Assembly: GCA_902705835.1 (NCBI GenBank)
Contig: CACSIN010000026.1
Location: 210,945 to 274,944 of the forward strand
Origin: BD1-7 clade bacterium
GTDB taxonomy: Bacteria; Pseudomonadota; Gammaproteobacteria; Pseudomonadales; DT-91
DNA: 64,000 nt
Direction: 5' to 3'
The position numbers and the translations under genes are program-made. Shown one piece after another: positions 44,228 through 54,507 of this stretch. Each line of letters starts with the position of its first letter. Position 1 is the stretch's first letter. The notes below the pieces were generated by a model. The model did no database searches and was not told where the DNA came from. It was given only the letters and a program-made list of their open reading frames with translations.

Positions 44228-47086
44228 TCAGGCCAGAGCGGACAATTTTTCTCGTTGTTGTTCAAGATTTTCGACAGCTTCATCATAGCCGGCCAACTTG
44301 GCTTTTTCTTTTTCAACGACATCTGCAGGTGCATTCGCAACAAATTTTTGATTCGACAACTTACCTTCAACGCGGGATTTATCCTTGAGGATTTTTTCAA
44401 TCTCTTTGTTGAGGCGGGCGAGTTCTTTGTCGGTATCGATGTTGCCTGCCAGTGGCACAAGCACTTTCATGTTACCGACCAACTGGGTTGCGGCCATGGG
44501 TGCTTCGTCGCCTGTATTCAGCCAGGTGATGTTTTCTAATTTGGCTAAACGCTGCAGATACTGCGTATTGTCTTGCAGATTGGCTTTGTCGCTGTCGTTG
44601 CCGTCCAGCAGGTAGAGATCCAGCGCTTTGGATGGTGGGATGTTCAACTCGCCGCGGATGTTACGAACGCCAACGATAACGCCTTTGAGCCACTCAACTG
44701 TCGCAGTTGCTTCAGAATTGATTAGCGCGTCGTTAGCGGTTGGGTAGGCTTGCAGCATGATAGTATCACCGGATACGCCTGCCAGAGGTTTTACGCGCTG
44801 CCAGATGCTTTCAGTGATAAAAGGCATAATCGGGTGCGCAATACGTAGAATGGTCTCAAGAACAGTGACCAAGGTTTTGCGGGTGCCAATCAACTGTTCA
44901 GCGTCTGCTTCATCATTAAACAGAATCGGTTTTGACAGCTCGATATACCAGTCGCAATACTCGTTTTTGACAAAATCGAAGATGGCTTGGCTGGCCAAAT
45001 CAAAGCGATAGGAGTCAAATGCAGCGGTTACTTCTTGAATACACTGCTGAAGCCGGCTGAGAATCCATTCGTCAGTTGTCGATAATGTGTACGCCGAGCC
45101 TGTTTGACCACAATCCTGATCCTCTGTGTTGGTCAGCACATAGCGCGTCGCATTCCAGATCTTGTTGCAGAAATTACGATAGCCTTCGAGGCGTTTCATG
45201 TCCCAGTTAATGTCGCGACCGGTAGAAGCTAATGCCGCCAGGGTAAAGCGAAGGGCGTCGGTGCCGTGTTCTTCGATGCCGTCAGGGAATTCTTTTTTCG
45301 TGCGCTTGCCAATCTTTTCAGCAAGCTGTGGCTGCATCATGTTGCCGGTACGTTTGGTCAGCAGGGTCTCAAGGTCGATGCCGTCGATCATATCCAGCGG
45401 ATCCAACACATTGCCTTTTGATTTGGACATTTTTTGGCCGGCTTCGTCACGAATAAGGCCGGTAACATAGACCGTTTTAAACGGTACCTGTGATTTGCCA
45501 TCTTCGTCTTTCATGAAGTGCATGGTCATCATGATCATGCGTGCAACCCAGAAGAAGATAATATCAAATCCGGTCACTAACACGTCGGTCGGGTGGAACG
45601 TTTTTAGGCGCTCAGTCATTTCAGGCCAGCCGAGTGTGCCGAATGTCCATAATGCCGAACTGAACCAAGTATCGAGAACGTCGTCGTCCTGCTTGAGTTC
45701 GATGTCGCTCGCGATATTGTGTTTTTCGCGGACGTCGGCTTCGCTGGCACCGACATAGACATTGCCTTCAGCGTCATACCACGCAGGAATTCGATGGCCC
45801 CACCAGAGTTGGCGAGAAATACACCAGTCTTGAATGTCACGCATCCAGGAGAAATACATATTTTCGTATTGCTTCGGCACAAACTGAATATCGCCACCTT
45901 CTACCGCTTCAATAGCCGGTTTTGCCAGTGTCTTGGCATCAACAAACCACTGATCTGTCAGCATGGGTTCGATAACCAAGCCAGAGCGATCGCCGCGAGG
46001 CACTTTCAATGCATGGTCGTTGACGCTTACAAGCAGGCCGAGCTCGTCCAGTTTCGCAATGATCGCTTTACGTGCTTTATAGCGATCTAAACCGGCAAAT
46101 TCTTCGGGTAGTTGTGTATCCAGTTCGGTGTTTTCGCTGCCGTCTGAATTGTAGGCTTCCGCTTCAGCCAATACGGCAGCATCTTTATCGAAGATGTTGA
46201 ACATCGGTAGCTGGTGACGTTTACCAATTTCGTAGTCATTAAAATCATGTGCCGGGGTGGTTTTTACACAGCCGGTACCGAATTCCGGGTCAACATGGGT
46301 ATCGCCCACAATCAAAATACGGCGGCCTACTAGTGGTAGTTCTACAAATTTTCCTATCAGGTTGTTGTAGCGTTCATCATCCGGATGTACTGCAACGCCG
46401 GAATCACCCAGCATGGTTTCTGGGCGAGTCGTGGCAACAACCAGGTAATCTTTGCCGTCGTTGGTTTTAGCGCCATCGGCCAGTGGGTATTTAAACTCCC
46501 ACATGAAACCTTTTTCGTCGGTGTTTTCGACTTCCAGATCTGAAATGGCGGTGTGGAATTTAGGATCCCAATTGACCAGGCGTTTTCCGCGATAAATCAG
46601 TTTGTCGTCGTATAGGCGAACGAAAACCTCTTGGACGGCACTGTAGAATCCGTCATCCATGGTAAAACGTTCGTTTTCCCAGTCAACGGAGTTGCCAAGG
46701 CGGCGCATTTGCTCGGTGATGGTACCACCGGATTGTTCTTTCCAATCCCACACTTTTTCAATAAAGGCATCGCGGCCCATCTCGACGCGCGTAGGTTGAT
46801 TTTCAACGGCTAATTTACGTTCAACCACCATCTGTGTCGCTATACCGGCGTGATCTGTGCCGACCTGCCAAAGCGCATTTTTACCTTGCATACGTGCCAA
46901 GCGGGTGAGGGCATCCTGAATCGTATGCTGGAATGCATGTCCCATGTGCAAGCTACCGGTGACATTTGGCGGAGGAATCATCACGCAAAAACTGTCACCA
47001 CTACCTGATGGACGGAAATAGCCTTTGGCTTCCCATTCTTTGTAGATGTCGGATTCGATATTGCCGGGGCTATAAGTGGTATCCAT
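44228..47086 (-). CDS. valS: Valyl-tRNA synthetase
   Basis: Charges tRNA-Val; 952 residues, the standard length. Visible class I signatures are [14 protein letters not shown] (HIGH motif, near residue 47) and [12 protein letters not shown] (KMSKS, near 555). The editing domain between them contains [10 protein letters not shown]. The C-terminal coiled coil ([36 protein letters not shown]) is intact. It is the last gene of pepA-holC-valS, 139 bp after holC. Confidence 0.97.
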   Translation of the reverse strand: MDTTYSPGNIESDIYKEWEAKGYFRPSGSGDSFCVMIPPPNVTGSLHMGHAFQHTIQDALTRLARMQGKNALWQVGTDHAGIATQMVVERKLAVENQPTRVEMGRDAFIEKVWDWKEQSGGTITEQMRRLGNSVDWENERFTMDDGFYSAVQEVFVRLYDDKLIYRGKRLVNWDPKFHTAISDLEVENTDEKGFMWEFKYPLADGAKTNDGKDYLVVATTRPETMLGDSGVAVHPDDERYNNLIGKFVELPLVGRRILIVGDTHVDPEFGTGCVKTTPAHDFNDYEIGKRHQLPMFNIFDKDAAVLAEAEAYNSDGSENTELDTQLPEEFAGLDRYKARKAIIAKLDELGLLVSVNDHALKVPRGDRSGLVIEPMLTDQWFVDAKTLAKPAIEAVEGGDIQFVPKQYENMYFSWMRDIQDWCISRQLWWGHRIPAWYDAEGNVYVGASEADVREKHNIASDIELKQDDDVLDTWFSSALWTFGTLGWPEMTERLKTFHPTDVLVTGFDIIFFWVARMIMMTMHFMKDEDGKSQVPFKTVYVTGLIRDEAGQKMSKSKGNVLDPLDMIDGIDLETLLTKRTGNMMQPQLAEKIGKRTKKEFPDGIEEHGTDALRFTLAALASTGRDINWDMKRLEGYRNFCNKIWNATRYVLTNTEDQDCGQTGSAYTLSTTDEWILSRLQQCIQEVTAAFDSYRFDLASQAIFDFVKNEYCDWYIELSKPILFNDEADAEQLIGTRKTLVTVLETILRIAHPIMPFITESIWQRVKPLAGVSGDTIMLQAYPTANDALINSEATATVEWLKGVIVGVRNIRGELNIPPSKALDLYLLDGNDSDKANLQDNTQYLQRLAKLENITWLNTGDEAPMAATQLVGNMKVLVPLAGNIDTDKELARLNKEIEKILKDKSRVEGKLSNQKFVANAPADVVEKEKAKLAGYDEAVENLEQQREKLSALA

Positions 47087-47225
47087 AGAGAAATGTCTTA
47101 GTGGTTGGTCTCAGGAACCGCAAAAGCCGACGTGTGCCGGATTTTTGTGCGGTTAGAATGCTGGTGTTATCAAGCAGCCGATTATATACGTCGGGCCGCT
47201 TGAGGGGAACCTTGCGGGTTACCTG

Positions 47226-47678
47226 CTAACGTCGCATGTCATGCCAATTAAGCGGGTAATTTTTGTGCCGATAGGCTTTGAAGTTTTCACGACCTAGCGC
47301 GAGGACTTGCTCATCACTGTTAAGCACTTCAGAAACACGCTGAAACCGCGAAAAAAATGGTTCAATACGGTCTGTGAGGTTGATGAGTAAGTCGTGATGG
47401 TCTTGTGGCGGTGATTGCCAGCCGATGCAGATGTCATCATTCGCATCGCTATCGCCTGCGTTGCCAGCGGTGTTGCCGTCCATCAATTGATGGGGCAAAA
47501 AGGCTTGCGTCTGGAAGCGCCAAAGCACTTCGTCTAGTTGCCGGGCAGAGGGTTCGTCAGGGCAATGGATGTAAATCCGATGCCCTAGTCGAAAAGTTTT
47601 CTGAACCAGCTTACAGGCGAATTGATAACGCCCAGTGAGATCAGTTTCAGGAACCAAATAGAAATCAACCTTTGTCAT
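47226..47678 (-). CDS. holC: DNA polymerase III chi subunit
   Basis: 150 residues. The start MTKVDFYLV and the block RIYIHCPDEPSARQLDEVLWRF with FLPHQL are typical of HolC. Chi links the clamp loader to single-strand binding protein at the replication fork. It sits between pepA (37 bp) and valS, the gene order conserved in many gammaproteobacteria. Confidence 0.92.
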   Translation of the reverse strand: MTKVDFYLVPETDLTGRYQFACKLVQKTFRLGHRIYIHCPDEPSARQLDEVLWRFQTQAFLPHQLMDGNTAGNAGDSDANDDICIGWQSPPQDHHDLLINLTDRIEPFFSRFQRVSEVLNSDEQVLALGRENFKAYRHKNYPLNWHDMRR

Positions 47679-47715
47679 CGCTGTCGCTTAGCTCGTCGGC
47701 AGGTAAAAATGGCCA

Positions 47716-49191
47716 TTAGCCGTTATTGATCAAGTATTGAGTCAGTAGGCTTACAGGGCGACCGGTTGCGCCTTTGGCTGCGCCGCTTTTCCAGGCTGCG
47801 CCAGCGATATCAAGGTGCGCCCAGCGGTATTCGCCGGTAAAACGCGAGAGAAAACACGCTGCAGTAACTGAGCCAGCTTCTGGGCCGCCAATGTTGCCGA
47901 TATCGGCAAATTTACTGTCGAGCTGTTTGTCATATTCTGCCCACAGTGGCATCGGCCATGCGCGATCGTAGGTTTCGTCACCGGCGGTTTTCAGGTCGGC
48001 AGAGAGCTTTTCGTCATTAGCATAAAGGCCAGCAGCATGTTGACCCAGCGCGACAACGCAGGCACCGGTAAGTGTTGCGATATCGATAACTGCTTTAGGT
48101 TTATAACGTTCAACATAAGTCAAAGCGTCACACAATACCAAGCGGCCTTCAGCATCCGTATTGAGCACTTCAATGGTTTTGCCAGACATACTAGTGATGA
48201 CATCACCAGGTTTGGTCGCTTTACCCGATGGCATGTTTTCGACGGCGCCAACAACACAAATAAGATTGATTTTCAGATCCAGTTGAGCGACGGCGTTTAT
48301 TGTTCCGAAAACACTCGCTGCACCACACATATCGTACTTCATTTCATCCATACGTGCGCCAGGCTTGATTGAGATGCCGCCGCTATCGAATGTTACGCCT
48401 TTCCCAACGAGTACAGTAGGCTTGGTTTTTTTTGCGGCGCCCTGATAGTCCATGATGATAAACTTGGCGGGCTCTTCAGTGCCCGCGGTCACGCTCAGAA
48501 GCGACCCCATGCCAAGCTTCTTCATGTCAGATTCGTTAAGGATCTTAGTGGTGATTGTGTCGTAATTTTCAGCAAGTAACTTTGCTTGATTTGCCAAGTA
48601 GCTGGGGGTGCAGATGTTGCCGGGGAGATTCCCCAAGTTCATGGCGACTTTTGCGCCTTCTGCCATTGCGCTGCCTTGGCTAGCGAGTGCTTTCGCCTTC
48701 GCGGCACTCAATGTTGAAGTCAGATAGACTTTCTTCAGTCGTGTTGCTTCTGCTTTTTTAGACAGCGTTTCGTCGTAACGGTAATCAGCAATAGCCCATA
48801 AATTAGCGGCATGTTTGATCAGGGTATTTTCATCGGCATCTTCAGTATCGAATGCATCAAGCAAAACTGTCGCATTGCGAGATTGGGTCGCACGTACTGC
48901 GTTGACGGCGGCGGTCATATTTTTGCGGAAGGCGCTAATGTCGGATTTCTTTCCGCAACCCACGGTAACGAGTGTTTTAAAGCTGGCGGATTCAGGCGCG
49001 TAGAGTGTCGTGACTTTGCCAGCTTTGTTAGAGAGTTCTTTCGTTTTTTTCAGGCGACTTAAAACACCGCCCATTTCTTTATCAACCGCCGCAAAAAGTG
49101 CAGATGCTTTACTCGTGTCAAACAAGGGCATAACCAGGCAATCGGTATTGGTCTTTGCCCAGCTGTTCTGTGGTTTGATGATAAAGTCCAT
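47716..49191 (-). CDS. pepA: Leucyl aminopeptidase (cytosol aminopeptidase)
   Basis: 491 residues, family M17. Removes N-terminal residues from peptides; E. coli PepA also binds DNA in site-specific recombination and in carAB control. Metal and catalytic residues are visible in VGKGVTFDSGGISIKPG (Lys and Asp), MKYDMCGAASV and NTDAEGRLVLCDAL (the family signature). First gene of the pepA-holC-valS set and divergent from lptF across a long 651-bp gap. Confidence 0.95.
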   Translation of the reverse strand: MDFIIKPQNSWAKTNTDCLVMPLFDTSKASALFAAVDKEMGGVLSRLKKTKELSNKAGKVTTLYAPESASFKTLVTVGCGKKSDISAFRKNMTAAVNAVRATQSRNATVLLDAFDTEDADENTLIKHAANLWAIADYRYDETLSKKAEATRLKKVYLTSTLSAAKAKALASQGSAMAEGAKVAMNLGNLPGNICTPSYLANQAKLLAENYDTITTKILNESDMKKLGMGSLLSVTAGTEEPAKFIIMDYQGAAKKTKPTVLVGKGVTFDSGGISIKPGARMDEMKYDMCGAASVFGTINAVAQLDLKINLICVVGAVENMPSGKATKPGDVITSMSGKTIEVLNTDAEGRLVLCDALTYVERYKPKAVIDIATLTGACVVALGQHAAGLYANDEKLSADLKTAGDETYDRAWPMPLWAEYDKQLDSKFADIGNIGGPEAGSVTAACFLSRFTGEYRWAHLDIAGAAWKSGAAKGATGRPVSLLTQYLINNG

Positions 49192-49842
49192 ATTGTCTCC
49201 GAAGATGGTATTCGATCGTATTATGCTGATTCGCTGAGCCCGTTAACGCGGGCTGAGTAATTGGCGATATTGATTTGAACAAGGTTGTTTGTGTTTGCAA
49301 CCTTGGTGCAAGCAATCTGAGCAGGGAGTTAATCTGCAATGCTTGGTTTTGATCTGCGGCAGAAATGTCTTAGTATCATGCTAAGGCAGTGGGTGCCAAT
49401 GAGCATTGTTGTGGTGCCCAGTTGATCTCAAAGCCTGCTATCAGCCGCCATCAATTGTAGCGCCGAAGTTTAGCCTAGTTCAGCAGTTATAACTACTGTG
49501 ACTAACGATCGCACCTGCGGGCAACCGGTGTTTAATAATTTATGGCGTTGAGAACCACGTATTTTGACAGTGCTTAACCCAAACAATTGCGTGTATCGCT
49601 TACACTGTCACTAACCGGTTTTTCTTTTTATGCTGTGGCTGGTGATTACTGTGCGGCTATCAGTAGGTGTGCCGGCAAACATACCAATAAAAAAGCCTGC
49701 TAAAAAATTCGTGCAGCTACATTTTTAGCAGGTTCCCTTATATACTCTGCGCGCTTGCTTGCCAGTGTGGGTAGGCATTTTTGCATGGCATCGTCGCTGG
49801 GTCGTCGCGACATATCGATAACAAAACGGAGTCTGTGCGTCA
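49192..49842. other. Long divergent intergenic region pepA / lptF
   Basis: 651 bp without a credible coding frame. It holds a perfect 11-bp-stem hairpin (49696-49732) and a TATACT element (49741-49746) that could be the lptF -10. The part next to pepA shows nothing I can name. Confidence 0.6.
49696..49732 (-). terminator. Hairpin oriented as a minus-strand terminator inside the pepA/lptF gap
   Basis: Arms CCTGCTAAAAA / TTTTTAGCAGG, 15-nt loop. On the minus strand the stem is followed by CTTTTTTATT, a terminator tail. No minus-strand gene precedes it, so it could end a short antisense or leader transcript, or block read-through into pepA. Confidence 0.45.
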
Positions 49843-50946
49843 GTGCGTGTTTTTCGTTATTTATTCAAAGAAGTGTTGGGCAGCTTTGTTGGTGTATCGA
49901 CACTGCTAATTGTTATTTTTGTTAGCTCAACATTCGTTCGCTATCTGGCCGATGCAGCCAGCGGTCGCCTGCCGTCTGATATTGTCTTCGCTGTACTGAT
50001 GTATCGCTTGCCAGGATTTTTAGAGCTGATTGTGCCTCTCTCGTTGTTTCTTGGTGTGATGCTCGCCTTTGGGCGCTTGTATGTCGAAAGTGAAATGATT
50101 GTTCTGCAGGCTTGCGGCTTGTCGAAGATGCGTTTGATGATGTACAGCCAGGGGTTGGCAGTCATCGTGATGGGGCTTGTTGCTGTATTGACGCTTTATG
50201 TATCTCCGCTGGGGATGGAAAAATACTACGACGTTAAAGCCGAGGCAGAGACTCAAGGCAGCTTTAATACTGTTGTCGCAGGTAGCTTTAAGCAGTTTGG
50301 TGGCAGCGATGTGGTGCTGTATGCCGGTGAAGTAACCGATAACAAAACGTTGTTGTCAGACGTATTCGTCGCCCAGAGTTTGAAATCATCCGGCCCTAAT
50401 AAGATTTCATTGGTGAAGGCTAAAGAGGGGCGCATCGTCAATAAAGATGGGCACCGTTATCTTGAGCTTGAAGATGGCGTACAAATCAGTGGTGACATTC
50501 AAACTAATGACCTAACCGTTACACGTTACGATATTTTTGGATATTTGGTTGAAGAGCAGCAGGATGAAGAGGGGCCGTTGGCCATATCCGATATTGATGC
50601 CAAGAGCACTGTCGACTTAATTGGCAGTAAAAAACGCAAAGAGCAAGCTGCATTGCAATGGCGTATCGGATTGCCCTTTATGGTACCTATAATCGCCCTG
50701 ATCGCTTTCGCCATGAGTGAAACCAGTCATCGGCGGGGGCGTTATTTCAAGTTGCTCCCCGGGATTATTCTGTATTTTGTTTATTTCGTCAGCGCCACAG
50801 GGGTTAAAACACTGATTGAGGATGGAAAAATGCCAGCCGATTTAGGACTCTGGCCGGTGCATTTACTATTTTTGCTCGTCGGTTTTGGCATTTTGTTTAT
50901 GTCCGAAATACGTCATCGACTGTTTCATCGGGGTAAAGGCGCATGA
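49843..50946 (+). CDS. lptF: LPS export permease LptF
   Basis: 367 residues. With LptG it forms the membrane part of the LptB2FG transporter that extracts LPS from the inner membrane. Six transmembrane helices: three N-terminal (GSFVGVSTLLIVIFVSS and following) and three C-terminal (LPFMVPIIALIAFAMS, LPGIILYFVYFVS, LWPVHLLFLLVGFGILF), flanking a periplasmic beta-jellyroll. Start is GTG with CGGAG upstream. It overlaps lptG by 4 bp. Confidence 0.95.
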   Translation: MRVFRYLFKEVLGSFVGVSTLLIVIFVSSTFVRYLADAASGRLPSDIVFAVLMYRLPGFLELIVPLSLFLGVMLAFGRLYVESEMIVLQACGLSKMRLMMYSQGLAVIVMGLVAVLTLYVSPLGMEKYYDVKAEAETQGSFNTVVAGSFKQFGGSDVVLYAGEVTDNKTLLSDVFVAQSLKSSGPNKISLVKAKEGRIVNKDGHRYLELEDGVQISGDIQTNDLTVTRYDIFGYLVEEQQDEEGPLAISDIDAKSTVDLIGSKKRKEQAALQWRIGLPFMVPIIALIAFAMSETSHRRGRYFKLLPGIILYFVYFVSATGVKTLIEDGKMPADLGLWPVHLLFLLVGFGILFMSEIRHRLFHRGKGA

Positions 50947-52019
50947 AGATTATCAGCCGTTACGTCAGTCGGTCGGTAGCTGCGGCAACATTCGTTGTTC
51001 TTGTTGCGGTGGTTGGGTTGGATTTCGTGTTCCGTTTGGTTGGCGATTTAGACAATATGAAGGGTTCATATACCTTTGGTAAAGTCTTTGTTTACACCCT
51101 AATGGAAACGCCCTTGCAGCTATACAGCTTGATGCCATTAGCGGCTATGATCGGGTGTTTAGTCGGTTTGGGATCGTTGGCTGGGTCGAGCGAGCTGATT
51201 GTTATACGCGCAACGGGGGTATCCACGTTACGCCTAACCTGGCTAGCTTTGAAACCAGCGCTTGTGTTTCTATTGATGACGATGGCGATCGGTGAGTATG
51301 TCGCACCCGCGGCCGAAGAGTACGGTAACTCTGTACGTGCTACGGCCCGGGCGGGGCAAAAACAAATCGATCTGCGTTCAGTGTTTTGGGTGCGAGACGG
51401 CAATAGCTTTATTTTTGTCAGGCTTGTTCGTCCGGATGGCGAAATGCATGGTGTGAATATTTTTGAGTTTGATGATGATCAATCGCTAACCATGATACGG
51501 AGAGCCAATAAGGCTACTTATGAAGATGGGCAATGGTTGCTGAAAAACGTTCGTATCACTGATCTTAAAAACGTTGACGGATTGCCCGTCGAAATCGGTA
51601 GCCATCAACAAAAGCAAATGATGTGGAAGAGCGATTTGCAGCCCGCATTGTTAAGTATTGCCGCAGCCAAGCCAACCGACCTACAAATGCAGCAACTCTG
51701 GACGTATATCAGTTATCTTGACGACCAAAGTCTCAACAGCGTTGTTTACCAGCTAGCCTTTTGGGAAAAGGTGTTTTACCCGTTGGTCATGGTGAGCTTG
51801 GTGTTAATTGGTATTGCATTTGTCTTTGGGCCTCTGCGCCAGGTAACAATGGGGTATCGTATATTCTGGGGTGTACTGGTGGGTGTTTTGGTTAAAACAC
51901 TCCAGAATGCATTGGGCCCAGTAAGCATCGTATTTGGTTTTTCACCGGTGATGGCGATGGCCGTCCCTGCGTTTGTGTGTATGGGAATCGGTTTTATCCT
52001 GCTGCGCCGGGTGCGTTAG
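50943..52019 (+). CDS. lptG: LPS export permease LptG
   Basis: 358 residues, paralogous to LptF with the same 3 + 3 helix layout around a periplasmic domain (LRPTFWV-type region around residues 135-260). The ATGA overlap with lptF shows translational coupling. N-terminal MKIISRYVSRSV and C-terminal AVPAFVCMGIGFILLRRVR are typical of the family. Convergent with the aminotransferase gene 31 bp away. Confidence 0.95.
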   Translation: MKIISRYVSRSVAAATFVVLVAVVGLDFVFRLVGDLDNMKGSYTFGKVFVYTLMETPLQLYSLMPLAAMIGCLVGLGSLAGSSELIVIRATGVSTLRLTWLALKPALVFLLMTMAIGEYVAPAAEEYGNSVRATARAGQKQIDLRSVFWVRDGNSFIFVRLVRPDGEMHGVNIFEFDDDQSLTMIRRANKATYEDGQWLLKNVRITDLKNVDGLPVEIGSHQQKQMMWKSDLQPALLSIAAAKPTDLQMQQLWTYISYLDDQSLNSVVYQLAFWEKVFYPLVMVSLVLIGIAFVFGPLRQVTMGYRIFWGVLVGVLVKTLQNALGPVSIVFGFSPVMAMAVPAFVCMGIGFILLRRVR

Positions 52020-52050
52020 AGTAGCGCGATGGCACGATTTTCGGCTGTGC

Positions 52051-53511
52051 TTAGCCGTCGCTTTCGTGGCTCACCAGCGTCGGTGTTTCGGCAACGACAC
52101 CGTGCTCGAAGCGCTCTGAAAGATCTTTCATCGCATCAAATACACCCTGTACATCCTTGGCGTCATGAAACAGATGTGTCGATATCCGGATCGGATACTC
52201 AGTCTCCGTCACGCCTCGATGCGTGATCGGCGTCGCGGTATTGCGCACGATGTAGCCGTAGTCGTCATAGAGCTTTGATACAAAAAGATCGCTGATGTCT
52301 TTGTCATCACGATTACGGGTAAATGGCGTGAATGTAGTTAGCGCCGACAGCAGCGTACTGTGTTTGCTCGGCGAATACAGGCTCTCATCGCCCCAATACT
52401 CGGTAATACGTTGTTTCATCTGTAGCCCAAGCCCATGTACCGCATAGCGCTCAATGTTATCGCGGCCAATCTGTCGCCAAAAATCACACACATTCGTTAA
52501 TGCCATCGCAGCCGGGTAGTTAGGGTTGCCGTGAGGCTGGAGGAAATTCCCAATATCGTATTCGCCACGCTCGCCATTCGGTGCTGGAGGGGTTCGATCT
52601 TCACGGTAATAATCGCTGACTGTTGGGTAGAAACGCGGTAGCGGAATCGGATTGTTGTCGCTTACTTGATTGCGCAAATACCAGATGCCCGTTCCTCCCG
52701 GGCCACATTGCCATTTATGACCGGCTCCGCAAAAAAAGTCGATGCCTAGCGCGTTAAGGTCGAGGTCAAACATACCCGTTGCATGGGCACCGTCGACTAG
52801 GCTGTGTATCGGCCATCCGTATTCGTTATAAGTATCGACCAGTAGGTCAACAAGCGATCGAATCGGTAGCATCGTACCCGTTGTGAAAGTAGGGGCGGAA
52901 AATGCGATGAGCTTTACACGTTCACCGTAGGCAAGAATGGCTTGCCGGAAACGTTCGGTATAGTCGTCAGGTGTTTGGTTTTCTCCGGCCGGCAAGGGTA
53001 CTTTAATCACTTCGATGGCTTTGCGATCAGCCAATAGCTGCAACGGTGCCAATAACCCGGGGTGCTCTTGATCTGTTGTTAATATCACGTCACCGGCTTC
53101 CAGTGTCAGGCCATTTAGTGTCAGAGTGAGACCGTAAGTGGTGTTTCCTGAAATAACAATCTCATCGGCTCCGCAGCCAAAACTCGAAGCTAATCGCCCT
53201 CGTGCGTACTCAAGGCGACCTGATGTATTGCCGAGTCGATCTCTGGGGTTTCGAGCTATCAGGCGGTTGTCGTGGCCGAATGCAGCGAGTACGTGCTTAG
53301 GCATTGATCCAGTGGTTCCTACGTTCATGTAGGTTGTATCTTGATCGAGAATAAAAGCCTGTTTCAGACGTTCCCAATCAGGTCGTGTCGTCGGTGCGGT
53401 GAGCTCTTCGGCGAGTGTATCCGCAAAAATATGATGCATCGGTAGTAGTGCTGCACTTGTACCAGCAGTTAATAGAAAATCACGACGATTGAGCAACGGG
53501 GGCATGGGCAA
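52051..53511 (-). CDS. Tat-exported class V aminotransferase-fold PLP enzyme
   Basis: 486 residues. The N-terminus (NRRDFLLTAGTSAALLP) is a twin-arginine signal, so a folded, cofactor-loaded enzyme is probably exported to the periplasm. The PLP fold is clear: SGNTTYGLTLTLNGL (phosphate loop), DGAHATGMFDLDL (PLP ring aspartate) and the Schiff-base lysine in GAGHKWQCGPGG. The pattern is that of isopenicillin-N-epimerase-like and cysteine-desulfurase-like enzymes; the true substrate is unknown. It stands alone, with no Tat substrate partners around. Confidence 0.82.
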   Translation of the reverse strand: MPMPPLLNRRDFLLTAGTSAALLPMHHIFADTLAEELTAPTTRPDWERLKQAFILDQDTTYMNVGTTGSMPKHVLAAFGHDNRLIARNPRDRLGNTSGRLEYARGRLASSFGCGADEIVISGNTTYGLTLTLNGLTLEAGDVILTTDQEHPGLLAPLQLLADRKAIEVIKVPLPAGENQTPDDYTERFRQAILAYGERVKLIAFSAPTFTTGTMLPIRSLVDLLVDTYNEYGWPIHSLVDGAHATGMFDLDLNALGIDFFCGAGHKWQCGPGGTGIWYLRNQVSDNNPIPLPRFYPTVSDYYREDRTPPAPNGERGEYDIGNFLQPHGNPNYPAAMALTNVCDFWRQIGRDNIERYAVHGLGLQMKQRITEYWGDESLYSPSKHSTLLSALTTFTPFTRNRDDKDISDLFVSKLYDDYGYIVRNTATPITHRGVTETEYPIRISTHLFHDAKDVQGVFDAMKDLSERFEHGVVAETPTLVSHESDG

Positions 53512-53812
53512 ATCCTCTTGCCGAGGTAGATGAATCGGGGCTAGATCGCCGCCAATGGAATGTTCCTTTTCATCAGCTGTGATAGATAGACGTGACGTTA
53601 AGTTCCCGTTGGAAGCCTGTGTTGAGAGCTTGTCGTGTAAATACGATTCAATGGGGCGCAGGGGAGGTTGAAAGGCTAGATGGGAGGGGCAAACAGAGTG
53701 TTAGTGAGGTTTTTTGCAAACGGCGGCGCTGATGCCAGCGCCGGTGGTATATTTTTCGGTGCCCATATTTAGCGATGGCGGGCGCGCAAACGCGCTGTTG
53801 GGCTTGACCGTA
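53512..53812. other. Intergenic region, nothing recognised
   Basis: 301 bp upstream of the PLP-enzyme gene and downstream of the RDD gene, both on the minus strand. No terminator-like hairpin or repeat stood out. Confidence 0.5.
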
Positions 53813-54283
53813 CTATTTTTCGCGTTTATTGAGTAAAACGGTTTGGGTGCCCGAGACTTTATCATGCCAGCTTTGTTTGTCTTTACTGAAGAGCACCCAC
53901 AAATAGCCTAGGCCGAGAAACCCCGCTGATAGAAAAGCTGCAAAAAATCGGATGTAGGCTTGACGCCAGCTGATGCGTTTGTTGTCGGTGTTATCAATTC
54001 GAATGCGCCATGCCTGCATGCCGAGCGTTTGGCCGTTTTTAACCCACAAGTAGGTAAAGAACAGGCTCATAACCGTCAGGTTTGTGAGAAAACTAATCCA
54101 CTGCCAAATACCTTGCATGGCGCGTTCGCCGTGAACATGGGTGCCAGAGCTATTGGCCATTTCAAGGCCGAGCACAATCGCTGTGGTTGCCAATAACACA
54201 GCGGTCACAAGAAATGCGTCGTAAAACATCGCTGCCAGTCGACGCAGCAGGCTTGGGGTTCCGATAACTTGGGGTTCTTGCAT
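53813..54283 (-). CDS. RDD family membrane protein
   Basis: 156 residues with three hydrophobic helices. The RDD signature is present: RRLAAMFYDAFLVTAVLL at the N-terminus (R..D) and WRIRIDNTDNKRISWRQAYIRFF in the middle. The C-terminal KDKQSWHDKVSGTQTV is also typical. Inner membrane; function of the family largely unknown, some members are ion transporters. Divergent from the two-component genes. Confidence 0.87.
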   Translation of the reverse strand: MQEPQVIGTPSLLRRLAAMFYDAFLVTAVLLATTAIVLGLEMANSSGTHVHGERAMQGIWQWISFLTNLTVMSLFFTYLWVKNGQTLGMQAWRIRIDNTDNKRISWRQAYIRFFAAFLSAGFLGLGYLWVLFSKDKQSWHDKVSGTQTVLLNKREK

Positions 54284-54507
54284 TCTTAACTCGTCTTTGA
54301 TGTTGCCTCGCTGAACGGCGGCGAGTATAGCTCGCGCGGGGCTTTGCTAAAAGACCCCAAATGTGTATGTTTAACAATATTGTAATCAGCGATCGAAAGG
54401 TTATTGATTATAGTGGTTGCCTTGCCCGTTCCGCATGGCGGCTAAATGCGGAGAGACGGGCACTCCCGCCTTGGATCAAAACAATAAATCGGCTACGGAA
54501 TCCATGT

